Assembly: GCF_033110285.1 (NCBI RefSeq)
Contig: NZ_CP136995.1
Coordinates: 1,054,001 to 1,118,000, forward strand
Origin: Ottowia sp. SB7-C50
GTDB lineage: Bacteria; Pseudomonadota; Gammaproteobacteria; Burkholderiales; Burkholderiaceae_C
DNA length: 64,000 nucleotides
Direction of reading: 5' to 3'
Part shown: positions 54,398 to 64,000 of the stretch, piece after piece
Layout: each line of letters opens with the position of its first letter
How positions within the stretch are numbered: position 1 is the first letter of the stretch
Position numbers and translations under genes: made by a program
The notes under the pieces: model-generated
The model's database searches: none
Told to the model about the DNA's origin: nothing
The model's input: the letters and a program-made list of their open reading frames with translations, nothing else

Positions 54398-55818
54398 TGA
54401 GCGAAACCCACACGTCCGCGCCCCGCATCGGCTTTGTATCGCTGGGCTGCCCCAAGGCGCTGACGGACTCCGAACTGATCCTGACGCAACTGGCGGCCGA
54501 GGGTTACCAGACCAGCAAGACCTTCGATGGCGCTGACCTGGTCATCGTCAACACCTGCGGCTTCATCGACGACGCGGTGAAGGAAAGCCTGGACACCATC
54601 GGCGAGGCGCTGAAGGAAAACGGCAAGGTGATTGTGACCGGCTGCCTTGGTGCAAAAACAATAGCGCCATCCGCAGAAGAGGCAAGCGCAGGCGCCCAAA
54701 ATGGTTCTGAAAACCTGGTCAAGCACCTGCACCCTGCGGTGCTGGCCGTGACCGGCCCGCACGCCACGCAGGAGGTGATGGACGCCGTGCACCAGCACCT
54801 GCCCAAGCCGCACGATCCGTTCATCGACCTGGTGCCCGGCGCGTTCGGCGAAGCGGGCCTGAAGCTGACGCCGCGCCACTACGCCTACCTGAAGATCAGC
54901 GAGGGCTGCAACCACCGTTGCACCTTCTGCATCATTCCGTCGATGCGCGGCGACCTGGTCAGCCGCCCCATTGGCGACGTGCTGAAGGAAGCGCGCGCGC
55001 TGTTCGAAGGCGGCGTGAAGGAACTGCTGGTCATCAGCCAGGACACGTCGGCCTACGGCGTCGATGTGAAGTACCGCACCGGATTCTGGGACGGCCGCCC
55101 CGTCAAGACGCGCATGCTGGAACTGGTGCAGGCGCTGGCCGAGCTGGCCGCGCCGCACGGCGCCTGGGTGCGCTTGCATTACGTCTATCCATACCCAAGT
55201 GTGGACGAAGTCATCCCGCTGATGGCCGAAGGCAAGGTGCTGCCGTACCTCGATGTGCCCTTCCAGCACAGCCACCCCGACGTTCTGCGCCGCATGAAGC
55301 GCCCGGCCAGCGGCGAGAAGAACCTGGAGCGCATCGCGCGCTGGCGCGAGATGTGCCCGGATCTGGTGATCCGATCCACCTTCATCGCCGGATTTCCTGG
55401 CGAGACCGAAGCCGAATTCGAGCACCTGCTCGACTTCATGCGCGAAGCGCGCATCGACCGTGCCGGCTGCTTTGCCTACAGCCCCGTGGAAGGCGCCACC
55501 GCCAACGACCTGCCCGGCATGCTGCCGCCCGACGAGCGCGAGGCGCGCCGCGCGCGCTTCATGCAGGTGGCCGAAGAAGTTTCGACCGCCAAGCTGCGCG
55601 AACGCGTGGGCGCCACCATGCAGGTGCTGGTGGATTCAGCGCCCGCCATGGGCCGCAAGGGTGGCGTGGGGCGCAGTTACGCCGACGCGCCCGAGATCGA
55701 TGGCGTGGTGCATCTGCTGCCGCCCGAAAAGGCCAGCAAGACGCTGAAAGTCGGCGAGTTCACCAGGGCCCGCATTGTCGCAACCCAAGGGCACGACCTG
55801 GTGGGCGTGGCGGTTTGA
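54397..55818 (+). CDS. rimO: Ribosomal protein S12 methylthiotransferase RimO
   Basis: A 473-residue radical-SAM enzyme that adds a methylthio group to an Asp of ribosomal protein S12. First 4Fe-4S cluster: Cys18, Cys54 and Cys83 ([22 protein letters not shown]). Radical-SAM cluster: Cys171, Cys175, Cys178 (CNHRCTFC). TRAM domain at the C-terminus. Right after GCLGAKT, residues about 89-104 ([16 protein letters not shown]) are encoded by an in-frame family A repeat; homologues usually have only a few residues there. The enzyme is probably still active, since the insertion follows the third Cys in a loop. Confidence 0.94.
   Translation: MSETHTSAPRIGFVSLGCPKALTDSELILTQLAAEGYQTSKTFDGADLVIVNTCGFIDDAVKESLDTIGEALKENGKVIVTGCLGAKTIAPSAEEASAGAQNGSENLVKHLHPAVLAVTGPHATQEVMDAVHQHLPKPHDPFIDLVPGAFGEAGLKLTPRHYAYLKISEGCNHRCTFCIIPSMRGDLVSRPIGDVLKEARALFEGGVKELLVISQDTSAYGVDVKYRTGFWDGRPVKTRMLELVQALAELAAPHGAWVRLHYVYPYPSVDEVIPLMAEGKVLPYLDVPFQHSHPDVLRRMKRPASGEKNLERIARWREMCPDLVIRSTFIAGFPGETEAEFEHLLDFMREARIDRAGCFAYSPVEGATANDLPGMLPPDEREARRARFMQVAEEVSTAKLRERVGATMQVLVDSAPAMGRKGGVGRSYADAPEIDGVVHLLPPEKASKTLKVGEFTRARIVATQGHDLVGVAV
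54651..54705. repeat. Family A repeat inside rimO
   Basis: TGCAAAAACAATAGCGCCAT, then CCGCAGAAGAGGCAAGCGCA and GGCGCCCAAAATGG. It is in frame and stop-free, and encodes about 16 extra residues next to a cluster-binding Cys. Confidence 0.7.
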
Positions 55819-55895
55819 CCGGGCGCCACCACCGTTGCGGCCAAGCCACGCCGTGGCGTGTGTGCGGCCTGGGCGCTGCGCCGGCACCAAAAAAG

Positions 55896-55918
55896 AAAGC
55901 CGCTCAACGGCGGCTTTT
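55896..55918. terminator. Bidirectional terminator between rimO and tRNA-Leu
   Basis: AAAGCCGCTCAACGGCGGCT forms the stem and loop. Downstream on the plus strand is TTTTTG; on the minus strand the stem is followed by TTCTTTTTTTGG. It can therefore end rimO and the opposing tRNA-Leu. Confidence 0.88.
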
Positions 55919-55960
55919 TGAAGGTGCCTTGGCTGAATCAGCCAAGGCGTATCAATATGA

Positions 55961-56045
<85 letters not shown>

Positions 56046-56075
56046 ATCAGGAAACAAGGATTCTATATCAAAAAT

Positions 56076-58355
56076 TTGGACATTTCCAGCGGCCTGCTGG
56101 ATGAAATTGAAGGAGCGGTGCAAGGCCACCGTGACGGCCACGGTTTTGTGCAGCGCGACGACGGCGAGCCGGACATCTATCTGCCGCCCAACGAGATGCG
56201 CGCGGTGCTGCACCGCGACCGCGTCAAGGTGCGCATCGTGCGGCAGGACCGGCGCGGCCGGCCCGAAGGTCGCGTGCTCGAGATCGTCGAGCGCCCGCCG
56301 CACCCGATCATCGGGCGGCTGTTGCACGAAGGCAGCATCTGGCTGGTGGCGCCCGAAGACAAGCGCTACGGCCAGGACGTGCTGATACCCAAGACCGCCA
56401 TCGGCGCCGCCAAGCAGGGCCAGGTGGTGGTGGTCGAACTGACCGAGCCGCCGGCGCTGTACGGCCAGCCCGTGGGCCGCGTGAAAGAGGTGCTGGGCGA
56501 GATCGACGACCCCGGCATGGAGATCGAGATTGCGGTGCGCAAGTACGGCGTGCCGCACCAGTTCTCCGACGCCGCCATGGGCGAGGCGCGCGCGCTGCCC
56601 GACACCGTGCAGCCCGCCGACAAGCGCGGCCGGGTCGATCTGACCGACGTGCCGCTGTGCACCATCGACGGCGAAGACGCGCGCGACTTCGACGACGCCG
56701 TGTACTGCGAGCCCGCCGTGGTCAGCGGCCGCGGCAAGAAACCCAACGGCTGGCGCGTGCTGGTGGCCATTGCCGACGTCAGCCACTACGTCGAGACGGG
56801 CAATCCGATCGACATCGATGCCTACGACCGCGCCACCAGCGTGTACTTTCCGCGCCGCGTGATCCCCATGCTGCCCGAAAAGCTGAGCAACGGCCTGTGC
56901 TCGCTCAATCCCGACGTCGAGCGCCTGTGCATGGTGTGCGACATGATGGTGTCGGCCAAGGGCGAGGTGGTGGCGTACCAGTTCTACCCGGCGGTGATGT
57001 TCAGCCACGCGCGCTTCACCTACACCGAGGTGGCCGCCATTCTGGCCAACACGCGCGGGCCCGAGGCCGCCAAGCGCAAGGCGCGTGTACAGGACTTGCT
57101 GAACCTGCACGACGTGTACCGCGCGCTGCTGAAAAACCGCCAGGCGCGTGGCGCGGTTGATTTCGACACCGTCGAGACCCAGATCGTGTGCGACGAAGCG
57201 GGCCACATCGAAAAGATCGTGCCGCGCACGCGCAACGACGCGCACCGGCTCATCGAGGAATGCATGCTGGCCGCCAACGTGTGCAGCGCCGACTTCATCG
57301 AAAGCAGCGAACACGCCGGCCTGTTCCGCGTCCACGAAGGCCCCACGCCCGAGAAGCAGGACATCCTGCGCGGCTACCTGAAGGCGCTGGGCCTGGGGCT
57401 GTCGATCAGCGACACGCCGCACCCCAGCGAATTCCAGCGCATCGCCGAAGCCACCAAGGACCGCCCCGACGCCGCGCAGATTCACATGATGCTGCTGCGC
57501 TCGATGAGCCAGGCCATCTACACGCCCACCAACAGCGGGCACTTCGGCCTGGCGTACGAGGCGTACACGCACTTCACCAGCCCGATCCGGCGCTACCCCG
57601 ACCTGCTGGTGCACCGCGTCATCAAGGCCATCCTGGCCGCGCGCAGGTACCAGTTGCCGGTGCTGCCCACGCCGGGCGAGGCACACGAAAAGCTGCGTGC
57701 GCGCTTGCAAAAAAATAGCGCTTCACGCAATAAAGACGCGCCGCCGCAGGTCAAGCGGCAAACGCCCGAGATGTTGGCCTGGGAAGCCGCCGGCCTGCAC
57801 TGCAGCGCCAACGAGCGGCGCGCCGACGAGGCCAGCCGCGACGTCGAGGCGTGGCTCAAGTGCAAGTACATGAAGGAGCACCTGGGCGAGGAATTCGGCG
57901 GCACCGTCAGCGCGGCCACCAGCTTCGGCCTGTTCGTGACGCTGAACGATCTGTACGTCGAAGGCCTGGTCCACATCACCGAACTGGGCGGCGAGTATTT
58001 CCGGTTCGACGAGGTGCGGCAGGAATTGCGCGGTGAACGCACCGGCATCCGCTACGCCGTCGGCACCAAGGTGCGCGTGCAGGTCAGCCGGGTCGATCTG
58101 GACGGCAGGCGCATCGACTTTCGCCTGGTGCGCGAGGGCGACGAACTGCAATCCCGCGCCCTGCGCGACAAGGGCGTGGCCCCGGCCGAGCGCGGCCAGC
58201 CGGCCAAGAAATCGGCCAAGCGCAGCGCGCGCCAGACGCGGGACACTGAACGCGGCGCTGCGCGCGCATCGCCCATGCAGGCGCTGAAATCCGCGGTGAA
58301 GAAGGCCGCGGCCAAGACCGCCAAGAGCGGGAAGCCGCGCAAGAGCCGGCGCTGA
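56076..58355 (+). CDS. rnr: Ribonuclease R
   Basis: A 759-residue 3'-5' exoribonuclease that degrades structured RNA. Cold-shock domain (VQGHRDGHGFVQRDDGEPDI), RNB catalytic core with DGEDARDFDDAV (metal-binding Asp cluster, about 206-217), S1 domain (GGTVSAATSFGLFVTLNDLY) and a Lys/Arg-rich tail. The N-terminal helix-turn-helix of E. coli RNase R is missing. The start is a TTG at 56076; no better start lies between it and the opposing tRNA. Residues about 545-556 (LQKNSASRNKDA) include a family A repeat fragment. Confidence 0.93.
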   Translation: MDISSGLLDEIEGAVQGHRDGHGFVQRDDGEPDIYLPPNEMRAVLHRDRVKVRIVRQDRRGRPEGRVLEIVERPPHPIIGRLLHEGSIWLVAPEDKRYGQDVLIPKTAIGAAKQGQVVVVELTEPPALYGQPVGRVKEVLGEIDDPGMEIEIAVRKYGVPHQFSDAAMGEARALPDTVQPADKRGRVDLTDVPLCTIDGEDARDFDDAVYCEPAVVSGRGKKPNGWRVLVAIADVSHYVETGNPIDIDAYDRATSVYFPRRVIPMLPEKLSNGLCSLNPDVERLCMVCDMMVSAKGEVVAYQFYPAVMFSHARFTYTEVAAILANTRGPEAAKRKARVQDLLNLHDVYRALLKNRQARGAVDFDTVETQIVCDEAGHIEKIVPRTRNDAHRLIEECMLAANVCSADFIESSEHAGLFRVHEGPTPEKQDILRGYLKALGLGLSISDTPHPSEFQRIAEATKDRPDAAQIHMMLLRSMSQAIYTPTNSGHFGLAYEAYTHFTSPIRRYPDLLVHRVIKAILAARRYQLPVLPTPGEAHEKLRARLQKNSASRNKDAPPQVKRQTPEMLAWEAAGLHCSANERRADEASRDVEAWLKCKYMKEHLGEEFGGTVSAATSFGLFVTLNDLYVEGLVHITELGGEYFRFDEVRQELRGERTGIRYAVGTKVRVQVSRVDLDGRRIDFRLVREGDELQSRALRDKGVAPAERGQPAKKSAKRSARQTRDTERGAARASPMQALKSAVKKAAAKTAKSGKPRKSRR
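57706..57745. repeat. Family A repeat fragment inside rnr
   Basis: TTGCAAAAAAATAGCGCTTC followed by ACGCAATAAAGACGCG. It is in frame and encodes LQKNSASRNKD between the RNB and S1 regions. Confidence 0.55.
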
Positions 58356-58368
58356 CGTTTTGCGCGCG

Positions 58369-58418
58369 GTTGCTTCTATTTATATAGCTAAAAACGACCC
58401 TGTGGCGTGCGCTACCAC
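58369..58418. repeat. Family A repeat, intergenic copy
   Basis: GGTTGCTTCTATTTATATAG, CTAAAAACGACCCTGTGGCG and TGCGCTACCA. It fills most of the 85-base gap between rnr and the SDR gene. Confidence 0.65.
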
Positions 58419-58440
58419 GTGTTTTTGAATGGAGACTGCA

Positions 58441-59196
58441 GTGAACCCCACACCCCGTACCGCCATCGTCACCGGCGCTGGCACCGGCATCGGCCGCGCC
58501 GCGGCACTGGCCCTGTTGGCCGACGGCTGGCAGGTTGCGCTGGCCGGCCGCCGCGCCGAGCCGCTGCAGCAGGTGGCCGCCGAGTCGGGTGCTGGCGCGC
58601 GTGCGCTGGCCGTGCCCACCGACGTGGCCGACCCGGCGGCGGTGCAGGCGCTGTTCGACCGGGTTGTGGCGTCGTTCGGCCGCGTCGACCTGCTGTTCAA
58701 CAACGCCGGGCTGGGCGCGCGTGCCGCGCCGCTGGAGGAACTGACGGCCGAGCAATGGCGTGCCGTGGTCGATGTCAACCTGAACGGCATGTTCTGGTGC
58801 ATCCAGGCCGCGTTCCGCGTCATGAAGGGGCAGTCGCCGCAGGGCGGCCGCATCATCAACAACGGCAGCATTTCGGCCCACGCCCCGCGCCCGCACAGCA
58901 TTGCCTATACGGCCACCAAGCACGCCGTCACCGGGCTGACCAAGGCCGCGTCGCTGGACGGCCGCGCCTACGACATCGCCGTTGGCCAGATCGACATCGG
59001 CAACGCCGCCACCGACATGACCACGCGCATGGCCGCCGGCATCCTGCAGCCCAACGGCCAGTTGATGGAAGAACCCCGCATGGACGTCGCCCTGGTCGGC
59101 CAGTCCGTGCTGTACATGGCCAACCTGCCGCTGTCGGCCAACGTGCTGTTCCACACAGTGATGGCCACCAGGATGCCGTTCGTCGGGCGCGGTTGA
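58441..59196 (+). CDS. Short-chain dehydrogenase/reductase (SDR)
   Basis: A 251-residue classical SDR. Cofactor loop [12 protein letters not shown] (TGxxxGIG), NNAG in LLFNNAGLG, catalytic Ser in NNGSISA and YTATK (Tyr-x-x-x-Lys). The substrate is not resolvable. The start is taken as GTG 58441 because GGAG lies six bases upstream; an ATG at 58429 would add four residues but has no ribosome site. The following gene nnr is on the opposite strand. Confidence 0.88.
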   Translation: MNPTPRTAIVTGAGTGIGRAAALALLADGWQVALAGRRAEPLQQVAAESGAGARALAVPTDVADPAAVQALFDRVVASFGRVDLLFNNAGLGARAAPLEELTAEQWRAVVDVNLNGMFWCIQAAFRVMKGQSPQGGRIINNGSISAHAPRPHSIAYTATKHAVTGLTKAASLDGRAYDIAVGQIDIGNAATDMTTRMAAGILQPNGQLMEEPRMDVALVGQSVLYMANLPLSANVLFHTVMATRMPFVGRG

Positions 59197-59282
59197 GGGT
59201 GGGCCGCGGCCGCGCGGTCAGTGCCGTCGTGCGACGGTGAAACTGGTCCGCGCGATGGGCCGCTTTGTCTTTTTGAGTGCAG

Positions 59283-60828
59283 TCAGGCCGTCAACCGCCG
59301 CGCCAGCGCGCTGGCGGTGAGCGCACGGTCCGCAGGCCAGCCGTCGGCGATTAGGCCGTGGTGGTAGACGGCTGCGCAGGCGGCGTCGAACGCCGGCATT
59401 CCGCCCGCCATGCGCGCGCCGGTCAGGCCTGCCAGCACGTCGCCCGAGCCGGGCGTGGCCAGGCGGGCGTTGCCGGTGGCGTTGATGCGAGGCAACTCGT
59501 CGGGCGCGGCGATGACGCTGCCGGAGCCTTTGAGAACCGTGACGCAGGCAAAGCGCGTGGCCAGCGTCTGGGCGGCGCGCAGGCGGTCGGCCTGCACGTG
59601 GCGTGTGTCGGTGGCCAGCAGGCGCGCGGCTTCCAGCGGGTGGGGGGTCAGCACGGTGGCCTGGCCGCGCGCCGCTCGCGCGGTGAGCGCGGCTTGCAGC
59701 GCCGTGTCCTGCGCGATGGCGTTGAGCGCGTCGGCGTCCAGCACCAGGCGCGCGGCCGCCTGCAGCACGGCGGGCAGCGCATCGCGCACGGCATCGCCGC
59801 CGCCGCAGCCGCACACCACGGTCATCGCGTCCAGCGGCAATTCATCGGGGCGGCGGAACATCAGCTCAGCTTGCACCACGTCGAGCGTCGGGCCGCCGTC
59901 GCCCAGCAGCCCGACGTACACCCGCCCCGCGCCGCCGTGCAGCGCGGCGCTGGCGGCCAGCAGGGCGGCGCCGGCCATGGAGGCGCCACGCGATGCGTTG
60001 CTGACGCCGCCGATCACGGCCACATCGCCAAAGCTGCCCTTGTGGCTGGCGTGCGGGCGCGGTGATGCGCCGGGCGCGCCGCACAGCATGGCGGTGGGCG
60101 GCACGCCGTCGTCGCTGTGCACGCCGAGGTCTTGGAACCAGAGCGTGCCGCAGGCATCGCGCCCTTGGCCGGTGAACAGGCCCGGCTTGACGGTGAGCAG
60201 GGTCAGCGTGTGGCGTTCGCGGGCTGATGAGGGGGGGATCAAATGGACTGCCTGCGCTGGCTGGACCAGCGTTATTTGCTATCAAAATTGTATCTACTGG
60301 GCGTTGCCATGCGCCCGTGTCGGCGTTCAGTCCGGTCGGCACATCGACCGCCAGCAGGGCGGCTGGACCCTGATCCATGCGCAGCAGCCATTGGGCCATG
60401 CGGCCTTCGGGCGCGCGGGTGGCGCCAATGCCCAGCAGGGCGTCGATGCACAGGTCTTGCGGTCCCAGGTCGCGCGGCGGCTCGTCGGCAAAGGGCACGC
60501 CTGCGGCGCGCGCCCGTTCGAGCGAGGCGCGCGCGTCATCCGGCAGGGTGGCTTCGTTGCCCAGCCAGGTCGCAACGGGGTGGCCGCCCCAGCGCTTGAG
60601 GTGCATGGCCGCCTCGAAGCCATCGCCGCCGTTGTTGCCCGGCCCGCAGGCCACCCACACGGTGCGTGCGTGGGGCCGGATCGCCAGCGCCAGCCGCGCC
60701 ACGGCCAGCCCGGCGCGCTGCATCAGCGTGTGCGGCGGCAAGGTGGCTGCGGCGGCCTGCTCCAGGCGACGTGTGGCGGCCACGTCGAACAGCGGGGCCG
60801 GGCGATCCAGGGGCAGCGGGCGGGGCAT
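59283..60828 (-). pseudogene. nnr: Bifunctional NAD(P)H-hydrate repair enzyme, frameshifted
   Basis: This enzyme repairs hydrated NAD(P)H. The N-terminal part (from MPRPLPLDRPAPLFDV) is the epimerase domain with ACGPGNNGGDGFEAA; the C-terminal part is the ATP/ADP-dependent dehydratase with HKGSFGDVAVIGG, VLTPHPLEAARLL and TPGSGDVLAGLTG. The two halves lie in different frames. The break is at seven G (60231-60237), where one base too many is present; removing it joins SPFDPP to SSARERHTLTLLTVKPG and gives about 514 residues, the normal length. Between the domains about 18 residues (VDTILIANNAGPASAGS) come from an in-frame family A repeat. Confidence 0.9.
60252..60302. repeat. Family A repeat inside nnr
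   Basis: GCGCTGGCTGGACCAGCGTT, then ATTTGCTATCAAAATTGTAT and CTACTGGGCG. It lies between the two enzyme domains, in frame with the first, 15 bases from the homopolymer frameshift. Confidence 0.72.
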
Positions 60829-60908
60829 GAACCATTATCGGGTCCGCGGGCGCGTCACCGCCTTGGCGCCATCAGCCGATTTGTGTGCGGCAATCGCGCC
60901 ACGGCGCG

Positions 60909-62168
60909 TTATCGGCGGGTGATCCAGCGCTGGGCGCCCAGCCCCTCGACGTCGATCTCGGGCGACCGGCCGGCCATCTGGTCGGCCAGCACGCGTGCGC
61001 TGCCGCACGACAGCGCCCAGCCGCTGGAGCCGTGGCCCAGGTTGAGCCACAGGCCAGGAATGCCGCTGGCGCCGATGACCGGTGGGCCGTCGGGCAGCAT
61101 GGGGCGGGCGCCTTTCCAAACCTGCACGCCGCTGGACAGCCGCGCCGCGCCCGGAAACCAGTCGGCCAGCACCTTGTACAGCGTGCCGACGGCGTGGTCG
61201 TTCATGTTGTCCGGCCGGCCGCCGATCTCGGCCGAGCCCGCCACGCGCACGCGCTGGCCCATGCGGGTGATGGCGACCTTGTAGCGCTCGTCCATCACGC
61301 CGCTGCGCGGCGCGTGCAGCGGCTCGGGGATGTGGGCGCTGATCGAATAGCCATAGACCGGCCGCAGCGGCAGCCGCACGCCCAGCGGGCGCAGCAGCGC
61401 GGCCGACTGCACACCGGCGCACAGCACGACGGCGTCAAAAGCCTGCGGCGTGGCATCGCCTGCTATATAAATCGTAGCTGACTGCGCTTTGTCGATGCGC
61501 GCTACGGCCGTATTGAACACGAAGCGCGCGCCCAGCTGCTCGGCCGCATCGCGCAGGATGACGGCGAACTGCCGGCAGTTGCCGACTTCGTCCTGCGGCA
61601 GGTGAATGGCGCCGGCCAGCGGCGTGTCGGGGTGCAGCGCGGGCTCGATCTGGCGCGCCTCGCTGGCGTTGATTTCATGAAAGGGCACGCCCAGCTCGCG
61701 CAGCAGCGCCAGCCCCGGCTGCACCATGCGCTGGTCGCGCTCGCCCCGCAGCAGCACCATGTAGCCGTCGCTGCGGTCGAAGTCGTAGGCCATGCGCGCG
61801 GCCACTTCATGCAGGCGCTGGCGGCTGTAGAACGCCAGGCGCTGCATGCGCGCGCGGTTGGCGGTGTACGCGGCCGGCGCGCAGGCCTGGCGCCACAGGC
61901 GCATCCAGTTCAGGTCGGCCGCCGACAGCGGGCGGCGCATGCGCACCGGCGCATGGCGCGCCAGCAGGTGGCGCAGCACCTTGATCGGCATGCCCGGGGC
62001 GGCCCAGGGGGTGACGTAGCCCGGCGCCACCACGCCGGCGTTGGCAAAGCTGGCGCCTTCGGCCACGCTGGCATGGCGTTCGAACACCGTGACCTGGTGG
62101 CCGTCGGCGGCCAGTTCGTAGGCCGTGGTCACGCCGATGATGCCGGCGCCGAGGATGGCGATGTTCAT
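60909..62168 (-). CDS. dadA: D-amino acid dehydrogenase small subunit
   Basis: A 419-residue FAD enzyme that oxidises D-amino acids such as D-alanine and feeds electrons to the respiratory chain at the membrane. FAD site [20 protein letters not shown] (3-22), [20 protein letters not shown], and the C-terminal FAD motif [19 protein letters not shown]. Residues about 225-240 ([16 protein letters not shown]) contain an in-frame family A repeat in a surface loop region. The downstream end lies 80 bases from nnr on the same strand. Confidence 0.92.
   Translation of the reverse strand: MNIAILGAGIIGVTTAYELAADGHQVTVFERHASVAEGASFANAGVVAPGYVTPWAAPGMPIKVLRHLLARHAPVRMRRPLSAADLNWMRLWRQACAPAAYTANRARMQRLAFYSRQRLHEVAARMAYDFDRSDGYMVLLRGERDQRMVQPGLALLRELGVPFHEINASEARQIEPALHPDTPLAGAIHLPQDEVGNCRQFAVILRDAAEQLGARFVFNTAVARIDKAQSATIYIAGDATPQAFDAVVLCAGVQSAALLRPLGVRLPLRPVYGYSISAHIPEPLHAPRSGVMDERYKVAITRMGQRVRVAGSAEIGGRPDNMNDHAVGTLYKVLADWFPGAARLSSGVQVWKGARPMLPDGPPVIGASGIPGLWLNLGHGSSGWALSCGSARVLADQMAGRSPEIDVEGLGAQRWITRR
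61457..61502. repeat. Family A repeat inside dadA
   Basis: TGCTATATAAATCGTAGCTG, then ACTGCGCTTTGTCGATGCGC. It is in frame and encodes about 15 residues ([12 protein letters not shown]). Confidence 0.7.
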
Positions 62169-62272
62169 GGACTGCGGGGAGGAGCGGGAGCGCGGCGGAT
62201 TCTACGTGGACGCGCCGCACGGTCCTGGCCCGGCACCATGCCGGCGTGCGCGCTGCACGCACGGCCGACTGC

Positions 62273-62278
62273 TATAAT
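62273..62278 (+). promoter_or_regulatory. -10 box of rpsB-tsf and leader
   Basis: Consensus TATAAT at 62273-62278. The -35 region is not consensus. The predicted leader of about 155 bases (to 62438) contains small hairpins (GCCTTACAAGGC, TGGGTTTCAGACCCA). In E. coli, S2 binds its own leader and represses rpsB; whether this leader does the same cannot be told. Confidence 0.55.
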
Positions 62279-62438
62279 CCCATGGTTCTGCGCTTTGCGC
62301 CTGCCTTACAAGGCGGTGCGCGCGGGGCAAATCGCAAACCAGCCGCGACGAGGTGTCGCCGCAGACCCTGGCCACAGGCGCTCTGCGTGTCGATTGAGGC
62401 GGCTGGGTTTCAGACCCAACCTTGAGAAGGTAATTCCC

Positions 62439-63194
62439 ATGTCCGTGACCATGCGTCAAATGCTGGAAGCCGGTGTCCACTTCGGCCACCAGACCCGCTT
62501 CTGGAACCCCAAGATGGCTCCGTTCATCTTCGGCCATCGCAACAAGATCCACATCATCAACCTGGAAAAATCGCTGCCGATGTTCCAGGACGCGCAGAAG
62601 TTCGCCAAGCAACTGGCGGCCAACCGCGGCACCATCCTGTTCGTGGGCACCAAGCGCCAGGCGCGCGAGATCGTGGCCGAAGAGGCCCGTCGCGCCGGCA
62701 TGCCCTACGTCGAGACGCGCTGGCTCGGCGGCATGCTGACCAACTTCAAGACCGTCAAGACCTCGCTCAAGCGCCTGAAGGACATGAAGGCCCAGCAGGA
62801 AGCCGGCCTGGACAGCATGAGCAAGAAAGAGCAGCTCATGTTCTCGCGCGAGATGGAAAAGCTCGAAAAAGACATCGGCGGCATCCAGGACATGGGTGCG
62901 CTGCCGGATGCCATCTTCATCATCGACGTCGGCTACCACAAGATCGCCGTGTCCGAAGCCAAGAAGCTGGGCATTCCGCTGATCGGCGTGGTCGATTCCA
63001 ACCACAACCCCGACGGCATCGACTACGTCATCCCCGGCAACGACGACTCGGCCAAGGCCGTGACGCTGTACGCCCGCGGCATGGCCGACGCCGTGCTGGA
63101 AGGCAAGGCCAACGCCGTCAACGACGTGATCAAGGCCGTGCAGGCCGAAGGCACCGACGAGTTCGTCGAAGTCGAGGACGCCAGCGCCGCCTGA
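62439..63194 (+). CDS. rpsB: 30S ribosomal protein S2
   Basis: A 251-residue ribosomal protein, full length. Conserved segments: [46 protein letters not shown] and [23 protein letters not shown]. The start at 62439 follows AGAAGG. It is followed by an intrinsic terminator-like hairpin and then tsf, the standard rpsB-tsf arrangement, where the hairpin lowers tsf relative to rpsB. Confidence 0.97.
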   Translation: MSVTMRQMLEAGVHFGHQTRFWNPKMAPFIFGHRNKIHIINLEKSLPMFQDAQKFAKQLAANRGTILFVGTKRQAREIVAEEARRAGMPYVETRWLGGMLTNFKTVKTSLKRLKDMKAQQEAGLDSMSKKEQLMFSREMEKLEKDIGGIQDMGALPDAIFIIDVGYHKIAVSEAKKLGIPLIGVVDSNHNPDGIDYVIPGNDDSAKAVTLYARGMADAVLEGKANAVNDVIKAVQAEGTDEFVEVEDASAA

Positions 63195-63228
63195 CCCGGC
63201 TCACAGCCGCCTGACCGCGGCTGACGGC

Positions 63229-63255
63229 AAAGGGGGCGTCATGGCCCCTTTTTAA
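63229..63255 (+). terminator. Terminator or attenuator between rpsB and tsf
   Basis: AAAGGGGGCGTCATGGCCCC followed by TTTTTAATG. The stem has about six strong pairs. In the rpsB-tsf operon such a partial terminator is expected. Confidence 0.8.
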
Positions 63256-63325
63256 TGTCCTGTTTTTTTGCGCGAGCGGCTCATGCGATCCGCTCCGCTT
63301 TCACCCACATCACCGGAGTAAACAC

Positions 63326-64000
63326 ATGGCAGCAATCACCGCAAGCATGGTCGCCGAACTGCGCGCCAAGACCGACGCACCCATGATGGAGTGCAAGAAG
63401 GCACTGACCGAGGCCGACGGCGACATGGCCAGGGCCGAAGAAATCCTGCGCGTCAAGCTGGGCACCAAGGCCGGCAAGGCCGCGAGCCGCGTGACGGCCG
63501 AAGGCGTGATCGCTGCCCATGTGGCCAGCGACGTGGGCGCCATGATCGAAGTCAACTGCGAAACCGACTTCGTGACCAAGAACGACATGTTCCTGAACAT
63601 GGCCGCCGCTGCCGCCAAGCTGGTGGCCGAGCAGAACCCGGCCGACGTCGCCGCCCTGGGCGCGCTGGCGTACAGCCAGGACGGCTACGGCCCCACGCTG
63701 GAAGACGTGCGCGTGGGCCTGATCGGCAAGATCGGCGAGAACATGAGCTTCCGCCGCTTCGTGCGCAAGGCCGGCAAGGTGGCCAGCTACGTGCACGGCA
63801 CGCGCATTGGCGTGCTGGTCGAGTATTCGGGCGATGAAGTGGCCGCCAAGGACGTGGCCATGCACGTGGCCGCCATGAAGCCCGTGGCCCTGACCAGCGC
63901 CAACGTGCCGGCCGAACTGATCGAGCGTGAGCGCAGCGTCGCCGCCGCCAAGGCGCAGGAATCCGGCAAGCCGGCCGACATCGCCGCCAAGATGGTCGAA
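63326..64000 (+). CDS. tsf: Elongation factor Ts, 3' end missing
   Basis: The first 225 residues of EF-Ts; the window ends in frame before the stop (full length about 290-300). EF-Ts recycles EF-Tu by releasing GDP. The N-terminal motif [20 protein letters not shown] (UBA-like domain, TD.PMMECK signature) and [14 protein letters not shown] of the core are intact. The ATG at 63326 has CCGGAGTAA upstream. Confidence 0.96.
   Translation, partial: MAAITASMVAELRAKTDAPMMECKKALTEADGDMARAEEILRVKLGTKAGKAASRVTAEGVIAAHVASDVGAMIEVNCETDFVTKNDMFLNMAAAAAKLVAEQNPADVAALGALAYSQDGYGPTLEDVRVGLIGKIGENMSFRRFVRKAGKVASYVHGTRIGVLVEYSGDEVAAKDVAMHVAAMKPVALTSANVPAELIERERSVAAAKAQESGKPADIAAKMVE

Overview
The window is a stretch of GC-rich chromosome from a betaproteobacterium. 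Gene order (ftsK-lolA-rarA, cysS-DNA glycosylase-accA-tilS-lysC, rpmB-rpmG, rpsB-tsf) and protein sequences point to Burkholderiales, most likely Comamonadaceae. I cannot fix the genus. Both ends cut genes: a MATE efflux pump at the left and tsf at the right. There is no prophage, insertion sequence, integron or CRISPR array. Most of the window is housekeeping and nutrient-uptake genes, with five tRNAs.

Layout. 1-4.9 kb: MATE pump, then a tricarboxylate transporter operon tctCBA on the minus strand, with tctA frameshifted. 4.9-8.4 kb: a TctD/TctE-like two-component system reading away from it, coupled by overlapping codons to hslR and an alpha/beta hydrolase. 8.7-11.7 kb: tannase-family lipoprotein, MarR regulator and FrnE-like oxidoreductase. 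11.8-15.6 kb: a redox module (SHP-type cytochrome c, diheme cytochrome c, cytochrome b561) followed by its own two-component system. 15.9-19.5 kb, minus strand: TPR protein, two cyclophilins, lpxH and mtfA. 19.7-25.9 kb: cysS, glycosylase, accA, tilS, lysC. 25.9-33.3 kb: two serine tRNAs, rpmBG, trxB, a Crp/Fnr regulator, ftsK, lolA, rarA. 33.6-38.6 kb: complete branched-chain amino acid ABC operon livHMGFK. 38.7-48.4 kb: a frameshifted Bug-type binding protein, flavin/iron-sulfur reductase, epimerase, exported methyltransferase plus permease, cysM, Nudix, tusA, galU and a degenerate 2-hydroxyacid dehydrogenase. 48.4-58.4 kb: valS, yeeE, tcdA, tRNA-Lys, phaR, rimO, tRNA-Leu, rnr. 58.4-64 kb: SDR, frameshifted nnr, dadA, rpsB, tsf.

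The most unusual content is in small repeats. Family A (about 45-60 bp, built around GCTA...TAGC and AGCGC arms) occurs more than 20 times. It lies between genes and also, in frame, inside rimO, tilS, dadA, nnr, rarA, rnr and valS. It supplies signal-peptide cores (lolA, diheme cytochrome), N-termini with their start codons (cytochrome b561, glycosylase) and C-termini (epimerase, mtfA). Family B (about 70-115 bp, three predicted stem-loops) occurs five times, each time in the same orientation directly at the stop codon of the upstream gene. Family C is a large palindrome of GGACGC-type units present twice, each time joined to a family A copy. Family D is the widespread CATTCCCGCG-type palindrome, present twice.

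Three genes (tctA, a Bug gene, nnr) are broken by one extra base in a G/C homopolymer. This pattern suggests read or assembly error, or slippage, more than ordinary gene decay. Several genes (rarA, yeeE, rimO, tusA, marR) have a -10-like box so close to the ATG that their mRNAs may be leaderless.
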